Positions 1-8,939 of a stretch of 64,000 nucleotides of DNA are shown here, piece by piece. The number at the start of each line of letters is the position of its first letter. The first letter of the stretch is position 1. Both the position numbers and the translations under genes were made by a program. The notes beneath the pieces were generated by a model that was not told the origin of the DNA, searched no databases, and saw only the letters and a program-made list of their open reading frames with translations. The stretch is from Kribbella antiqua (lineage in GTDB: Bacteria; Actinomycetota; Actinomycetes; Propionibacteriales; Kribbellaceae), in assembly GCF_004345665.1 (NCBI RefSeq), contig NZ_SLWR01000018.1, positions 1 through 64,000 on the forward strand. The letters run 5' to 3'.

Positions 1-561
1 CATGAGTACGTCGGCAGCCTCGGCGACCTGCTGAACCCCTTCGCCCTCTTCGGTGCCGTTGCCTTCACCGCGGTCTTCGTCACCCACGGCGCGATATTCT
101 TGGCACTGCGCACCACCGACGACCTTCGCCGCCGGGCCAACCGGCTGGCCACCCGCGCGGGTGTGGTTGCCGCTGTCCTGGTCGTCCCCTTCCTTTGGTG
201 GGCTCAGGCGATCCGCGGAGACACGGCGTCGGTGATCGTTGCCGCCGCCGCGGTGGTTGCCTTCTCCGGCGGCCTGCTCGCAAACCTGGTACGCCGCGAG
301 GGCTGGGCCTTCGTGGGTACGACGCTCGCCGTCGGACTGGCCGTGGCGTCGCTGTTCGCTGCGATGTTCCCGGCCGTGATGCCGTCAACCCTTGATCCTG
401 GATCAACATTGACAACAGTTGACGCGGCGTCAACGCCGTACACGTTGAAGATCTTGACGATCATTGCCGCGATCTTCACGCCGCTGGTGCTGCTGTACCA
501 GGGCTGGACGTACTGGGTGTTCCGCAAGCGCGTCACGGTCGAACCGGTAGCTGTGTCATGA
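1..561 (+). CDS. cydB: Cytochrome bd oxidase subunit II (3' part)
   Basis: C-terminal 186 codons of CydB, the second membrane subunit of the cytochrome bd quinol oxidase, which reduces oxygen without pumping protons. The reading frame is open from base 1, so the true start lies outside the window. The early motif LLNPFALFGAV followed by THGAIFLALRT is typical of the middle of CydB. At least four hydrophobic segments follow, for example around residues 54-72, 79-98, 109-126 and 152-172. The last codons overlap the cydD start as ATGA, so the genes are almost certainly cotranscribed. cydA is expected just upstream. Confidence 0.93.
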   Translation, partial: HEYVGSLGDLLNPFALFGAVAFTAVFVTHGAIFLALRTTDDLRRRANRLATRAGVVAAVLVVPFLWWAQAIRGDTASVIVAAAAVVAFSGGLLANLVRREGWAFVGTTLAVGLAVASLFAAMFPAVMPSTLDPGSTLTTVDAASTPYTLKILTIIAAIFTPLVLLYQGWTYWVFRKRVTVEPVAVS

Positions 562-2183
562 AGCCGGTCGACCCGCGGCTGCTGCGTCGCGCCCGGGCTG
601 CTCGGAGCTTTCTGGTCGCGTCCGTGGTGATCGGTGTGGCCAGTGGACTGCTGATCGTCGTTCAGGCTGTGCTGCTGGCGCATGGGATTGCTGGTGTCGT
701 GCTGCATGGTGCTGGCGTCGCAGGGGTTGCTCTGGGGCTGACTGGGGTTGTGGCGACCAGGGGGTTGCTGGTGTGGGCGCAGGAGGTGGTGGCGCAGCGG
801 GCCGCGGCTGCGGTGAAGTCGTCGTTGCGGAAGCAGGTGCTGGAGCACTCGCTGAAGCTGGGGCCGGTGTGGTTGAGCGGTGAGCGCAGTAGTGCGCTGA
901 CCACCTTGCTGACCAAAGGACTCGACGACCTGGACCCGTACTTCGCCCGCTACCTCCCGCAGCTCGTGCTGGCCGCGACCGTACCGGCCGGCGTGATCGG
1001 GTGGATGGGGACCGGTGACCTGATCGCTGCTGGGACTGTGGTCGTCACACTGCCGCTGATCCCGATCTTCATGGCGTTGATCGGCTGGGCGACACAGGCG
1101 CACAGTCGACGCCGTCAGCACGCGTTGGCCGTTCTTGCTCACCACTTCGCCGACGTCGTCGCCGGACTGCCCACACTCAAGCTCTTCGGTCGGGCGAAGG
1201 CCCAGGAGTCCGCCGTACGGCGGGTGACCGACAAGCACCGGGTGGCGTCGATGGGGAGCCTGCGGCTGGCGTTTCTGTCGTCGCTGGTGCTGGAGCTGCT
1301 GGCCAGCATCTCGGTGGCGCTGGTCGCGGTCGGCGTAGGCCTGCAGTTGGTCGACGGCAAGCTGGGGCTGGAGACCGCGCTGATGGTCCTGATCCTGGCG
1401 CCCGAGGCGTACCTGCCGTTGCGTCAGGTCGGCATGCAGTTCCACGCCAGCGCTGACGGGGTCGCCGCGAGCGAAGAGGTCTTCCGGGTCCTGGAGACAC
1501 CCCTGCCCGCGCGCGGCGAGCGGACCGACGTACCAGATCTGCGGGTGAACTCACTGCACCTGTACGACGTGACCGTGCGCTACCCGGGTCGAGACGAGCC
1601 TGCGCTGGACGGGTTCGACCTTGAGGTTCGGCCTGGTGAAGTGGTGGCTCTCACGGGGCCCAGTGGGGCTGGGAAGTCGACTGTGCTGTCTGTGCTGCTG
1701 GGGTTCGTGGAGCCTGAGCGCGGGGTGGTGGTTGCCGGTGGCAGTGCGGCGGACGAGTTCGAGCCGACGGTGTGGAGGCGGCAGTTCGGGTGGGTGCCGC
1801 AGCGGCCGGGGCTGCGGATGGGCACGGTCGCCGACAACGTGCGGCTCGGTCGTCCTGAAGCGCGTGACGAGGAGGTGCTCGTCGCACTCGCTACGGCTGG
1901 GGCTGGCGAGCTGGCGCTGGACAAGCCGGTGGGAGAGCAGGGGCAGTTGCTGTCAGGCGGTCAGCAACGCCGGGTCGCACTCGCCCGGGCGTTGCTCACT
2001 GATGCACCAGTGCTGCTGCTCGACGAGCCAACCGCCGGGCTGGACGCCGATGCAGAGGCTGCTGTGATCGCTGGGCTGCGTGGGACCGGCCGAACGGTCT
2101 TGATGGTCGCTCACCGGCCGGCACTGATCGCCGCAGCGGACCGGGTAGTGACCGTAGGCGCAAGAGAGCTGGTGAACGCATGA
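558..2183 (+). CDS. cydD: Thiol reductant ABC exporter subunit CydD
   Basis: 541-residue half-transporter, with an N-terminal six-helix exporter domain (about residues 15-300) and a C-terminal ATPase. The Walker A motif GPSGAGKST lies near residue 366, the signature LSGGQQRR near 465 and Walker B VLLLDEPTAGLD near 484. CydD pairs with CydC to export cysteine and glutathione-type thiols needed for assembling cytochrome bd. The start overlaps the cydB stop (ATGA), and the stop overlaps the cydC start in the same way. Length and order (cydB-cydD-cydC) match the actinobacterial operon. Confidence 0.93.
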   Translation: MKPVDPRLLRRARAARSFLVASVVIGVASGLLIVVQAVLLAHGIAGVVLHGAGVAGVALGLTGVVATRGLLVWAQEVVAQRAAAAVKSSLRKQVLEHSLKLGPVWLSGERSSALTTLLTKGLDDLDPYFARYLPQLVLAATVPAGVIGWMGTGDLIAAGTVVVTLPLIPIFMALIGWATQAHSRRRQHALAVLAHHFADVVAGLPTLKLFGRAKAQESAVRRVTDKHRVASMGSLRLAFLSSLVLELLASISVALVAVGVGLQLVDGKLGLETALMVLILAPEAYLPLRQVGMQFHASADGVAASEEVFRVLETPLPARGERTDVPDLRVNSLHLYDVTVRYPGRDEPALDGFDLEVRPGEVVALTGPSGAGKSTVLSVLLGFVEPERGVVVAGGSAADEFEPTVWRRQFGWVPQRPGLRMGTVADNVRLGRPEARDEEVLVALATAGAGELALDKPVGEQGQLLSGGQQRRVALARALLTDAPVLLLDEPTAGLDADAEAAVIAGLRGTGRTVLMVAHRPALIAAADRVVTVGARELVNA

Positions 2184-3790
2184 GGCTCGTGTTGCCCGAA
2201 GGCCGCGTGTGGTGGCGGCTCGGGCTGGCCTTGTTGGCTGGTGTCGCGGCTGCTGGATCCGCTGTCGCCTTGCTGGCCACATCAGCGTGGCTGATCACCA
2301 CAGCGGCGGCCCAACCTCCTGTGCTGACCCTGATGGTGGCAATCGTCGCCGTACGAGCGTTCGGGGTCGGGCGAGGGGTGTTCCGGTACGTCGAGCGGCT
2401 GGTCGGCCACGACGCGGCGTACCGGGTGCTCGGGGAGACCCGCGCACGGATCACCGGGCGTCTGGAGAAGTTGGCACCCGGCGGACTGAGCTCACAACGC
2501 AAGGGCGACCTGCTGGCGCGTCTGGTGCTCGACGTGGACGCAGTGCTGGACCTGTGGCTGCGCGTGGTCCTTCCCGTCGCAGTCGCAGCAGTCACCGCTA
2601 CGGCGACCATTGGCCTGCTGGCATTGCTGCTGCCTGCAGCGGGCGCAGCTGTGGCGCTGGCAGTCCTCGTCGCGTGCACAGTGGTGCCGCTGCTGACCGC
2701 GCAGACCGCGGCGAGGGCTGAGCGCAACGTCTCCAGCGCACGCGGAGAAGTCGCAGCGAACGCCACCGAGACGTTGCTGACCGCAGCCGACGTGGTCGCG
2801 TTCAACGCAGTCGACGACGTACTCAAGTCCTTCAGCGCGAGCGATGCCAAGCTCGCCGCGGCCGAGCGCCGCTCAGCCTGGAGCGCGGGACTTGGCAACG
2901 CGCTGCTGGTGCTGTGCGTCGGCGGCGCGAGTGTGGCCGGACTGGTGCTCGGCAATACGGCGAACATCACCGGCGCCGTATTCGCCGTACTCGTGCTGAC
3001 GCCACTCGCGCTGGCCGACGTACTCGGAGGCGTTCCGGCAGCCGCACAACTCGCCATCCGGGTACGGGCGTCACTCGGCCGGGTGCAGGAGCTCCTGGAC
3101 AGCCCTGAGCCCGTGCACGAGCCTGCAAACGCGTTGCCGCTGCCGGCAGGGCGTGACCTGAAGGTGAAGCACCTGCGGGTCGGGTACGGCGATGACGACG
3201 TACTGGACGGGTTGAGCCTGGACATGCCGGCTGGGAGCCGCGTGGTGATCACTGGGCCGAGTGGTTCGGGAAAGAGCACGCTGGCGGCAGTGCTGATGCG
3301 ATTCCTCGAGCCGCGGGCCGGTCAGGTCCTGCTGGATGGTGTGGACCTGGCACAGCTCGAAGGCGACCAAGTGCGGTCTGTGGTCGGGCTGCTGACGCAG
3401 GAGAGCCACGTGTTCGACACGAGCATCCGCGAGAACCTGCTGCTCGCCAAGCCTGGTGTGAGCGATCTCCAGCTGTGGAAGGCGCTGTACCGGGCTCGGC
3501 TCGGGGTGTTCGTCGAGAAGCTGCCGGACGGCCTCAACACGATGGTGGGCGAGCACGGTGCCCGTCTGTCGGGCGGTGAGCGCCAGCGGCTCGCGTTTGC
3601 CCGGCTGCTGCTGGCCGACCGCGACGTACTAGTGCTCGACGAGCCGACCGAGCACCTGGACGAAGAGACCGGCCGGGCGCTGCTCGAGGACCTGTTCGCC
3701 GCCGCTGGTCGCCGTACTGTGGTCCTCCTCACCCACCGACCGGAGTTGGTTCCTGCTCACGTACCGCGACAGCTGGTTTGCCTGACGTGA
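2180..3790 (+). CDS. cydC: Thiol reductant ABC exporter subunit CydC
   Basis: 536-residue partner of CydD. The N-terminal part is a membrane exporter domain. The ATPase domain has Walker A GPSGSGKST near residue 357, the signature LSGGERQR near 462 and Walker B VLVLDEPTEHLD near 484. The D-loop follows as EHLDEET. It forms the heterodimeric CydDC thiol exporter required for cytochrome bd maturation. Translation is coupled to cydD by an ATGA overlap. A 43-base gap separates it from ftsY, and no strong terminator was seen there. Confidence 0.93.
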   Translation: MRLVLPEGRVWWRLGLALLAGVAAAGSAVALLATSAWLITTAAAQPPVLTLMVAIVAVRAFGVGRGVFRYVERLVGHDAAYRVLGETRARITGRLEKLAPGGLSSQRKGDLLARLVLDVDAVLDLWLRVVLPVAVAAVTATATIGLLALLLPAAGAAVALAVLVACTVVPLLTAQTAARAERNVSSARGEVAANATETLLTAADVVAFNAVDDVLKSFSASDAKLAAAERRSAWSAGLGNALLVLCVGGASVAGLVLGNTANITGAVFAVLVLTPLALADVLGGVPAAAQLAIRVRASLGRVQELLDSPEPVHEPANALPLPAGRDLKVKHLRVGYGDDDVLDGLSLDMPAGSRVVITGPSGSGKSTLAAVLMRFLEPRAGQVLLDGVDLAQLEGDQVRSVVGLLTQESHVFDTSIRENLLLAKPGVSDLQLWKALYRARLGVFVEKLPDGLNTMVGEHGARLSGGERQRLAFARLLLADRDVLVLDEPTEHLDEETGRALLEDLFAAAGRRTVVLLTHRPELVPAHVPRQLVCLT

Positions 3791-3833
3791 CGAATGCGGG
3801 CGGCGGGCTGGGTGTCTGTCAAGATGGGGAACC

Positions 3834-5003
3834 GTGACTCCTCTGCTCTCCGACCAGGTCCTGATCCTCATCATCGTGGCCGCCGTCGTACTCGTCGGCG
3901 GTGCCGCCGGACTCGTCGTGACCCGGCGCCGCAAGGCCGAGCTGCCGTCGTCCGCGCAGCCGGCGCCGCTGGAGACGGCGGAGCCGAAGGTCGGTGAGGA
4001 CGCCGAGGAACCCCGGGATACGCCCACCCGGACGCTGGAGGACACCGAGCTCCCGGAGCCGGCGACAGCGACGATCGAGAAGCCGGAGTCGGCGCAGGGC
4101 CGGCTGGTCCGGCTGCGGGCCCGGCTGGCGCGTTCGCAGGGTTCGCTGGGCAAGGGGCTGCTCGCGCTGCTGTCCCGGGACAAGCTGGACGAGGAAGCGT
4201 GGGAGGACATCGAGACCACGCTGATCACCGCGGACGTCGGTGTGGCGCCCACGCAGGAGCTGGTGGAGCGGCTGCGGACCCGGGTGCGGGTCGAGGGCGT
4301 CGGCGGCGACCAGGCCCGGGAGATCCTCCGCGAGGAGCTCATCGCGCTGCTCGACCCGTCACTGGACCGGTCGCTCAAGATCAGCCGCAAGGAGACGCAG
4401 CCCGCTGTTGTGATGGTCGTCGGGGTCAACGGCACCGGCAAGACCACCACAGTCGGCAAGCTGGCGCGCGTACTGGTCGCTGAGGACAAGCACGTCGTAC
4501 TCGGTGCTGCGGACACGTTCCGCGCAGCGGCTGCGGACCAGCTGCAGACCTGGGGTGAGCGGGTTGGCGTGCGGACAGTGCGCGGGCCGGAGGGCGGCGA
4601 CCCGGCCAGCGTCGCGTTCGACTCGGTCAAGCAGGGCATCGAGGAGGAGGCGGACGTCGTCCTCGTGGACACCGCCGGGCGACTGCACACCAAGACCGGG
4701 CTGATGGACGAGCTCGGCAAGGTGAAGCGGGTGATCGAGAAGTCCGCCGAGGTCGACGAGGTGCTGCTCGTCATCGACGCCACCACCGGCCAGAACGGCC
4801 TCACCCAGGCGCGGGTCTTCGCCGAGGTCATCAACGTCACCGGCCTGGTCCTCACCAAGCTGGACGGCACCGCGAAGGGCGGCATCGTCATCGCCGTCCA
4901 GCGCGAGCTCGGAGTCCCGGTCAAGCTCGTCGGCCTCGGCGAAGGCGCGGACGACCTGGCCCCCTTCGACGCCGAGCAGTTCGTCGACGCGCTCCTCGAC
5001 TGA
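3834..5003 (+). CDS. ftsY: Signal recognition particle receptor FtsY
   Basis: 389-residue SRP receptor GTPase that docks Ffh-ribosome complexes at the membrane. An N-terminal hydrophobic helix (about residues 9-28) is followed by an acidic, low-complexity linker. The NG domain starts around residue 85. GTPase motifs are G1 GVNGTGKTTT near 196, DTFRAAAADQL near 224, DTAGR near 278 and TKLDGTAKGG near 340. The GTG start is chosen because it places the membrane helix at the N terminus, as in other actinobacterial FtsY. The partner gene ffh lies about 15 kb downstream. Confidence 0.95.
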   Translation: MTPLLSDQVLILIIVAAVVLVGGAAGLVVTRRRKAELPSSAQPAPLETAEPKVGEDAEEPRDTPTRTLEDTELPEPATATIEKPESAQGRLVRLRARLARSQGSLGKGLLALLSRDKLDEEAWEDIETTLITADVGVAPTQELVERLRTRVRVEGVGGDQAREILREELIALLDPSLDRSLKISRKETQPAVVMVVGVNGTGKTTTVGKLARVLVAEDKHVVLGAADTFRAAAADQLQTWGERVGVRTVRGPEGGDPASVAFDSVKQGIEEEADVVLVDTAGRLHTKTGLMDELGKVKRVIEKSAEVDEVLLVIDATTGQNGLTQARVFAEVINVTGLVLTKLDGTAKGGIVIAVQRELGVPVKLVGLGEGADDLAPFDAEQFVDALLD

Positions 5004-5042
5004 CCCTGGTTTGGCCACGGCGGTTTCTGGTACTCAGGGGGG

Positions 5043-6344
5043 ATGAAGCGACCGAGGATCGTCATCGTCGGGGCCGGGTTCGCCGGATTCCACGCAGCCA
5101 AAACCCTGTGCCGGCTGGCCCGCGGCCGAGCCGACATCGTCGTGGTCAACTCGACGGACTACTTCCTGTACGTGCCGCTGCTGCCGGAGGTCGCGACCGG
5201 GATCCTCGAGCCGCGGCGGCTGACCGTGTCGATCGCGGACACGCTGCCGGAGGTCCGGCTGGTGCTCGGCGAGGTGGACGGACTCGACCTGGACCACCGC
5301 AAGGTCCGGTACGCCGATCCGGTCGGCAGGCGGGACGAAATCCGCTACGACCGGCTCATCATCGCCGCGGGCAGCGTGAACAAGCTGCTGCCCATCCCCG
5401 GCGTCACGGAGTACGCACACGGCTTCCGCGGCATCCCCGAGGCAGTCTTCCTGCGAGACCACCTGACCCAGCAGATCGAGCTGGCCGACGCCAGCGACGA
5501 CCCGGCCGAGCGGAACGCGCTCTGCACCTTCGTGGTCGTCGGAGCCGGCTACACCGGGACTGAGGTGGCCGCACACGGCGTGCTGTACACGGAGCTGCTC
5601 AAGAAGCGCCGGCCACGGCTCAAGCACCAGCGGATGCGCTGGATGCTGCTGGACATCGCCGACCGGGTCCTGCCCGAGCTGGACGAGCGGCTGTCACGTA
5701 CGGCGGACAAAGTCCTGCGTGAGCGTGGAGTCGACGTACAGATGGGGACGTCGGTCGAGGAGGCGAAGCACGACGGCGTACGGCTCACCGACAAGTCCTT
5801 CGTGCCGACACACTCACTCATCTGGTGCGTCGGCGTACGGCCGGACCCGATGGTCGACGGACTGGGGTTGAAGACCGAGAAGGGCCGCCTGGTCGTCGAT
5901 GAGTACCTGAACGTGCCGGACCACCCTGACGTCTTCGCCTGTGGCGACGCGGCCGCCGTGCCGGACCTGACGCGTCTGGGCGAGGTCACACCGATGACTG
6001 CCCAGCATGCAGAGCGCCAGGGCAAGCGGGCTGCCAAGAATGTCGCTGCAAGCTTCGGAACGGGTGAGCGGAAGCCGTACGTGCACAAGGATCTCGGCTT
6101 CGTCGTGGACCTAGGCGGAACGCAAGCGGCGGCCAACCCGCTGCAGGTGCCGCTGGCGGGGCTGCCCGCTAAGGCGGTGACTCGCGGCTACCACCTGCTC
6201 TCCATGCCGGGTAACCGCATCCGCACCGCCACCGAGTGGGCCTTCGACGCCGTACTGCGCCGTCAGACCACACAACTCGGTGTCATCCCGGGTGAGGACG
6301 TACCGCTGGAGACGGCCAGCCCGGAACGGACGAGAAAGCACTAG
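5043..6344 (+). CDS. Type II NADH dehydrogenase (FAD/NAD oxidoreductase)
   Basis: 433-residue two-dinucleotide-binding flavoprotein. The FAD motif IVIVGAGFAGFHAA is at residues 5-18, a second Rossmann motif VVVGAGYTGTEVA near 163, and the late FAD-contact motif DVFACGDAAAVP near 294. A hydrophobic, basic C-terminal region (about 365-410) fits membrane-surface attachment. The arrangement matches single-subunit NADH:quinone oxidoreductases (NDH-2), which pass electrons from NADH to quinone without proton pumping. It sits near cyd genes, which would reoxidise the quinol. A related pyridine-nucleotide flavoprotein with another acceptor cannot be excluded. It ends one base before the stop of the facing asparaginase gene. 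Confidence 0.8.
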   Translation: MKRPRIVIVGAGFAGFHAAKTLCRLARGRADIVVVNSTDYFLYVPLLPEVATGILEPRRLTVSIADTLPEVRLVLGEVDGLDLDHRKVRYADPVGRRDEIRYDRLIIAAGSVNKLLPIPGVTEYAHGFRGIPEAVFLRDHLTQQIELADASDDPAERNALCTFVVVGAGYTGTEVAAHGVLYTELLKKRRPRLKHQRMRWMLLDIADRVLPELDERLSRTADKVLRERGVDVQMGTSVEEAKHDGVRLTDKSFVPTHSLIWCVGVRPDPMVDGLGLKTEKGRLVVDEYLNVPDHPDVFACGDAAAVPDLTRLGEVTPMTAQHAERQGKRAAKNVAASFGTGERKPYVHKDLGFVVDLGGTQAAANPLQVPLAGLPAKAVTRGYHLLSMPGNRIRTATEWAFDAVLRRQTTQLGVIPGEDVPLETASPERTRKH

Positions 6345-6345
6345 C

Positions 6346-7296
6346 TCACTGGTACTGCGCGAAGGCCGCGCTGATGTCGTCATCCGTTGCCAGCAGCAAC
6401 CGAAGCAGCACGCGCGCCTTGTAGGGATCGAGAAACCCACCGTCGATCAGTCCACGCTGCAGCAGATCGGACTCCGAGCCGACGGACTTGTACGTGTGCC
6501 GCAGCACCGAGCCGCCACCGGTCCGCGACGTCAGCACCACAGGCATCACCGCAGCGAGCTCACCGAGGACAGGAGCGAGCGCAGCCGGCACATGCCCGAC
6601 GCCGAACGCCGCCACGACCAGACCCTGGTGTGTCTCCGCCAACCCCTGCAGCAGTACGCCGTCGTCGTCCAGCGTGACGGTGTAGAGCGCCACCCGGTTG
6701 GCATCGAGGTCAGCCCGTACGTGTACGCCGTCCAGACGCAACGGGCGCGTGAGCACGCGGACCCGGTCCTCGACGACATGGCCGATCGGACCGGCGTTGG
6801 GTGATGCGAAGGTCGCCGTACTGGTGCTGTGGGTCTTGCGTACCCATCTGGCGGCGTGGATCTCTTCCTTGAACACCACGAGCGCACCGAGGTCACGTGC
6901 CGCAGGGGAGCAGGCGACGCGTGCAGCGGCCAGCAGGTTCGCTGGGCCGTCAGGACCAGCCAGCGTGGGGTTGCGCATCGCACCGGTGAGCACGAACGGC
7001 TGTGAGTGCGGCCAGACCTGGTCGACGAGGAAGGCGGTCTCCTCCAGGGTGTCAGTGCCCTGCGTGACCACCACGCCGCTAGCGCCGTCGGCTACAGCCT
7101 TGGAGGCCGCGTCGACGACGTCGAGCACCTTCGCCATCGACAGGTTGCCACTGGGCACCGACTCGATGTCCTGGATCTCCACAGCGTGGCCGAGCTCGGA
7201 CAGGCCCGGTACGGCGCCAGTGAGGTCCGCACCGGTCAGCCGGCGACCGCCGGCCACCGAGATAGTGCCGCCGAGGGTGAACAAAGCGACGCTCAC
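6346..7296 (-). CDS. L-asparaginase
   Basis: 316-residue asparaginase/glutaminase-type amidohydrolase that hydrolyses asparagine to aspartate and ammonia. The first catalytic threonine lies in the motif FTLGGTI (Thr11) and the second in VVTQGTDTLEE (Thr81-Asp82), both at the usual spacing. KEEIHAARWVRKTH, near residue 165, matches the conserved segment carrying the catalytic lysine. There is no signal peptide, so it is probably cytoplasmic. It converges on the NADH dehydrogenase gene. The XRE-cupin regulator lies 40 bases upstream on the same strand, so the two could be cotranscribed. Confidence 0.88.
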   Translation of the reverse strand: MSVALFTLGGTISVAGGRRLTGADLTGAVPGLSELGHAVEIQDIESVPSGNLSMAKVLDVVDAASKAVADGASGVVVTQGTDTLEETAFLVDQVWPHSQPFVLTGAMRNPTLAGPDGPANLLAAARVACSPAARDLGALVVFKEEIHAARWVRKTHSTSTATFASPNAGPIGHVVEDRVRVLTRPLRLDGVHVRADLDANRVALYTVTLDDDGVLLQGLAETHQGLVVAAFGVGHVPAALAPVLGELAAVMPVVLTSRTGGGSVLRHTYKSVGSESDLLQRGLIDGGFLDPYKARVLLRLLLATDDDISAAFAQYQ

Positions 7297-7336
7297 AACA
7301 GCTCCTCCACAGTCATGGACCGCCGCAGCCTACTGC

Positions 7337-7912
7337 TTACCGGGTGCGCGCCCGGACATGCATGCGTTCCCCTTGCGGGCCGTACAGGCACAGCACCTCG
7401 GCTGCGCCCGGACCGGGGTTGCCGAACCAGTGCGGCACCCTGGTGTCGAACTCCGCCACCTCACCTTCCTTCAGCATGAAGTCCTGGTCGCCGAGCACCA
7501 GCCGGAGCTGTCCGGACAGCACATACATCCAGTCGTAGCCCTCGTGGGTCTTCTGGTTCACGTCACCGCCCGGGTAGCCCTCCGGCAGGATCTGCTTGAA
7601 CGCCTGCAACCCGCCGGGCCGCCGGGACAGCGGGATGTGCACCACACCGTGGTGCTTGATCGGCTTCGCGTGGATCCGCGGATCACCCGTCGGCGGCGCG
7701 TCGACCAGCTCGTCCAGCTGGACCTGGTGCGCGCGCGCCAGCGGCAGCAACAGCTCCAGCGTCGGCCGGCGCTGACCGGACTCCAGCCGGGACAGCGTGC
7801 TCACCGAGATCCCGGTGGACTCGGACAGCTGGGCCAGTGTCGTCTTCCGCTCGGTCCGCAGCCTGCGCAGCCGCGGCCCGACCGCATCGAGTACTTCATC
7901 GAACGAATCCAT
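7337..7912 (-). CDS. XRE-family regulator with C-terminal cupin
   Basis: 191-residue transcription factor. The N-terminal helix-turn-helix (about residues 12-65) contains LAQLSESTGISVSTLSRLE. The C-terminal half (about 100-185) is a cupin barrel with an HWFGNPGPGAAEVLCLYG strand pair. XRE-cupin proteins usually sense a small ligand through the cupin and repress nearby genes. The ATG at 7912 is chosen because it precedes the HTH directly; the frame stays open upstream but without sense. The gene diverges from a flavin oxidoreductase across 80 bases that hold two inverted repeats, the likely operator. Confidence 0.85.
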   Translation of the reverse strand: MDSFDEVLDAVGPRLRRLRTERKTTLAQLSESTGISVSTLSRLESGQRRPTLELLLPLARAHQVQLDELVDAPPTGDPRIHAKPIKHHGVVHIPLSRRPGGLQAFKQILPEGYPGGDVNQKTHEGYDWMYVLSGQLRLVLGDQDFMLKEGEVAEFDTRVPHWFGNPGPGAAEVLCLYGPQGERMHVRARTR

Positions 7913-7914
7913 GT

Positions 7915-7938
7915 TTGCCAGTATGGCAACAAATGTTG
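7915..7938. promoter_or_regulatory. Candidate operator between divergent XRE-cupin and oxidoreductase genes
   Basis: Two adjacent inverted repeats lie in the short divergent intergenic region: TTGCCA-gta-TGGCAA (7915-7929), then CAACA-aa-TGTTG (7927-7938), which share three bases. The first begins two bases from the regulator's start codon. Binding there would block both the regulator's own translation start region and the divergent promoter. The repeats are visible in the sequence; the assignment to this regulator is inferred from position. Confidence 0.55.
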
Positions 7939-7992
7939 TCGAAAACGAAAACCAGGACGGATCCTCGGCATACCGAACGAAGGAGCCGAGAG

Positions 7993-8913
7993 ATGAAGAA
8001 ATACGACGTGATCGTGGTAGGCGGGGGAGCCGCCGGGCTGAGTGGTGCGATGGCGCTGGCGCGGTCCCGCCGGTCAGTGCTGGTGATCGACGACGGCACT
8101 CCGCGCAACAGGCCCGCTGAGGCAGTGCACAACTACCTGACCCGCGATGGCGTCCCGCCGGCCGAGCTGTACGCACTGGGCCGCAAGGAGGTCGCCGGGT
8201 ACGGCGGTGAGTTCGCCACCGGCACCGTGACCGCAGTCGGCCGGGACGAACTGTTCACAGTCGAGCTTGCCGACGGTACGACGTACGAGGGCAGGCGGCT
8301 GCTGGTGACGACCGGCCTGACGGACGTGCTGCCCGACGTGCGAGGTCTGGCCGAGCGGTGGGGGCGTGACGTGCTGCACTGCCCGTACTGCCACGGATGG
8401 GAGGTGCGCGACCAGGCGATCGGCGTACTGGCGACCAGCGCGATGGCGACGTTCCAGGCGTTGCTCTTCAGGCAGCTGAGCGATGACGTGACGCTGTTCC
8501 TGCACACGGCGCCCGAGCCGACGGATGAGCAGTGGGAGCAGCTGGCAGCACGCGGAATCGCCGTAGTACAAGGGAAAATCGAGCAGCTTGAAGTAGCGAA
8601 CGACAAGCTCACTGGCGTCCGCCTGGAGGGCGGCAAAGTCATCGCGCGGCAGGCACTGGCGGTCCAGACGACCATGCGTGCGCGCGCGGACTTCCTGGTC
8701 GACCTTGGCCTGGAACCGAACGAACAGGACGTGATCGCCGCTGACGCCACCGGGGCCACAGCCGTTCCTGGCGTCTTTGTCGCGGGCAACGTGACCGACC
8801 CTCGCGCCACGGTCATCCCGGCCGCCGCCGCGGGTCTTGCGGCGGCCGGCGGCATCAACGCCGACCTGATCATGGAAGAGACGCGTCTGGCGGTGGCCGC
8901 CCGCAGTAGTTGA
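7993..8913 (+). CDS. FAD-dependent thioredoxin-reductase-like oxidoreductase (CPYC type)
   Basis: 306-residue flavoprotein. The FAD motif VIVVGGGAAGLSGA is near the N terminus and the C-terminal FAD-binding motif GVFVAGNVTDPRA near residue 258. The redox-active pair lies in HCPYCHGWE, with Cys130 and Cys133. Classical thioredoxin reductases have CAxC; CPYCHG is found in related low-molecular-weight disulfide or dithiol oxidoreductases. The natural substrate is therefore unknown. The ATG at 7993 is preceded by the strong ribosome site AAGGAG. Expression is probably controlled by the divergent XRE-cupin regulator. Confidence 0.82.
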   Translation: MKKYDVIVVGGGAAGLSGAMALARSRRSVLVIDDGTPRNRPAEAVHNYLTRDGVPPAELYALGRKEVAGYGGEFATGTVTAVGRDELFTVELADGTTYEGRRLLVTTGLTDVLPDVRGLAERWGRDVLHCPYCHGWEVRDQAIGVLATSAMATFQALLFRQLSDDVTLFLHTAPEPTDEQWEQLAARGIAVVQGKIEQLEVANDKLTGVRLEGGKVIARQALAVQTTMRARADFLVDLGLEPNEQDVIAADATGATAVPGVFVAGNVTDPRATVIPAAAAGLAAAGGINADLIMEETRLAVAARSS

Positions 8914-8939
8914 GGAGTTGAATAGAGGCAGGAGGGTGG

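Noticed and set aside
204..1445. Long open frame on the minus strand opposite cydD
   Set aside because: The translation is Gln/Arg/His-rich with no recognisable motif. It is the expected mirror of a GC-rich gene whose third positions are mostly G or C.
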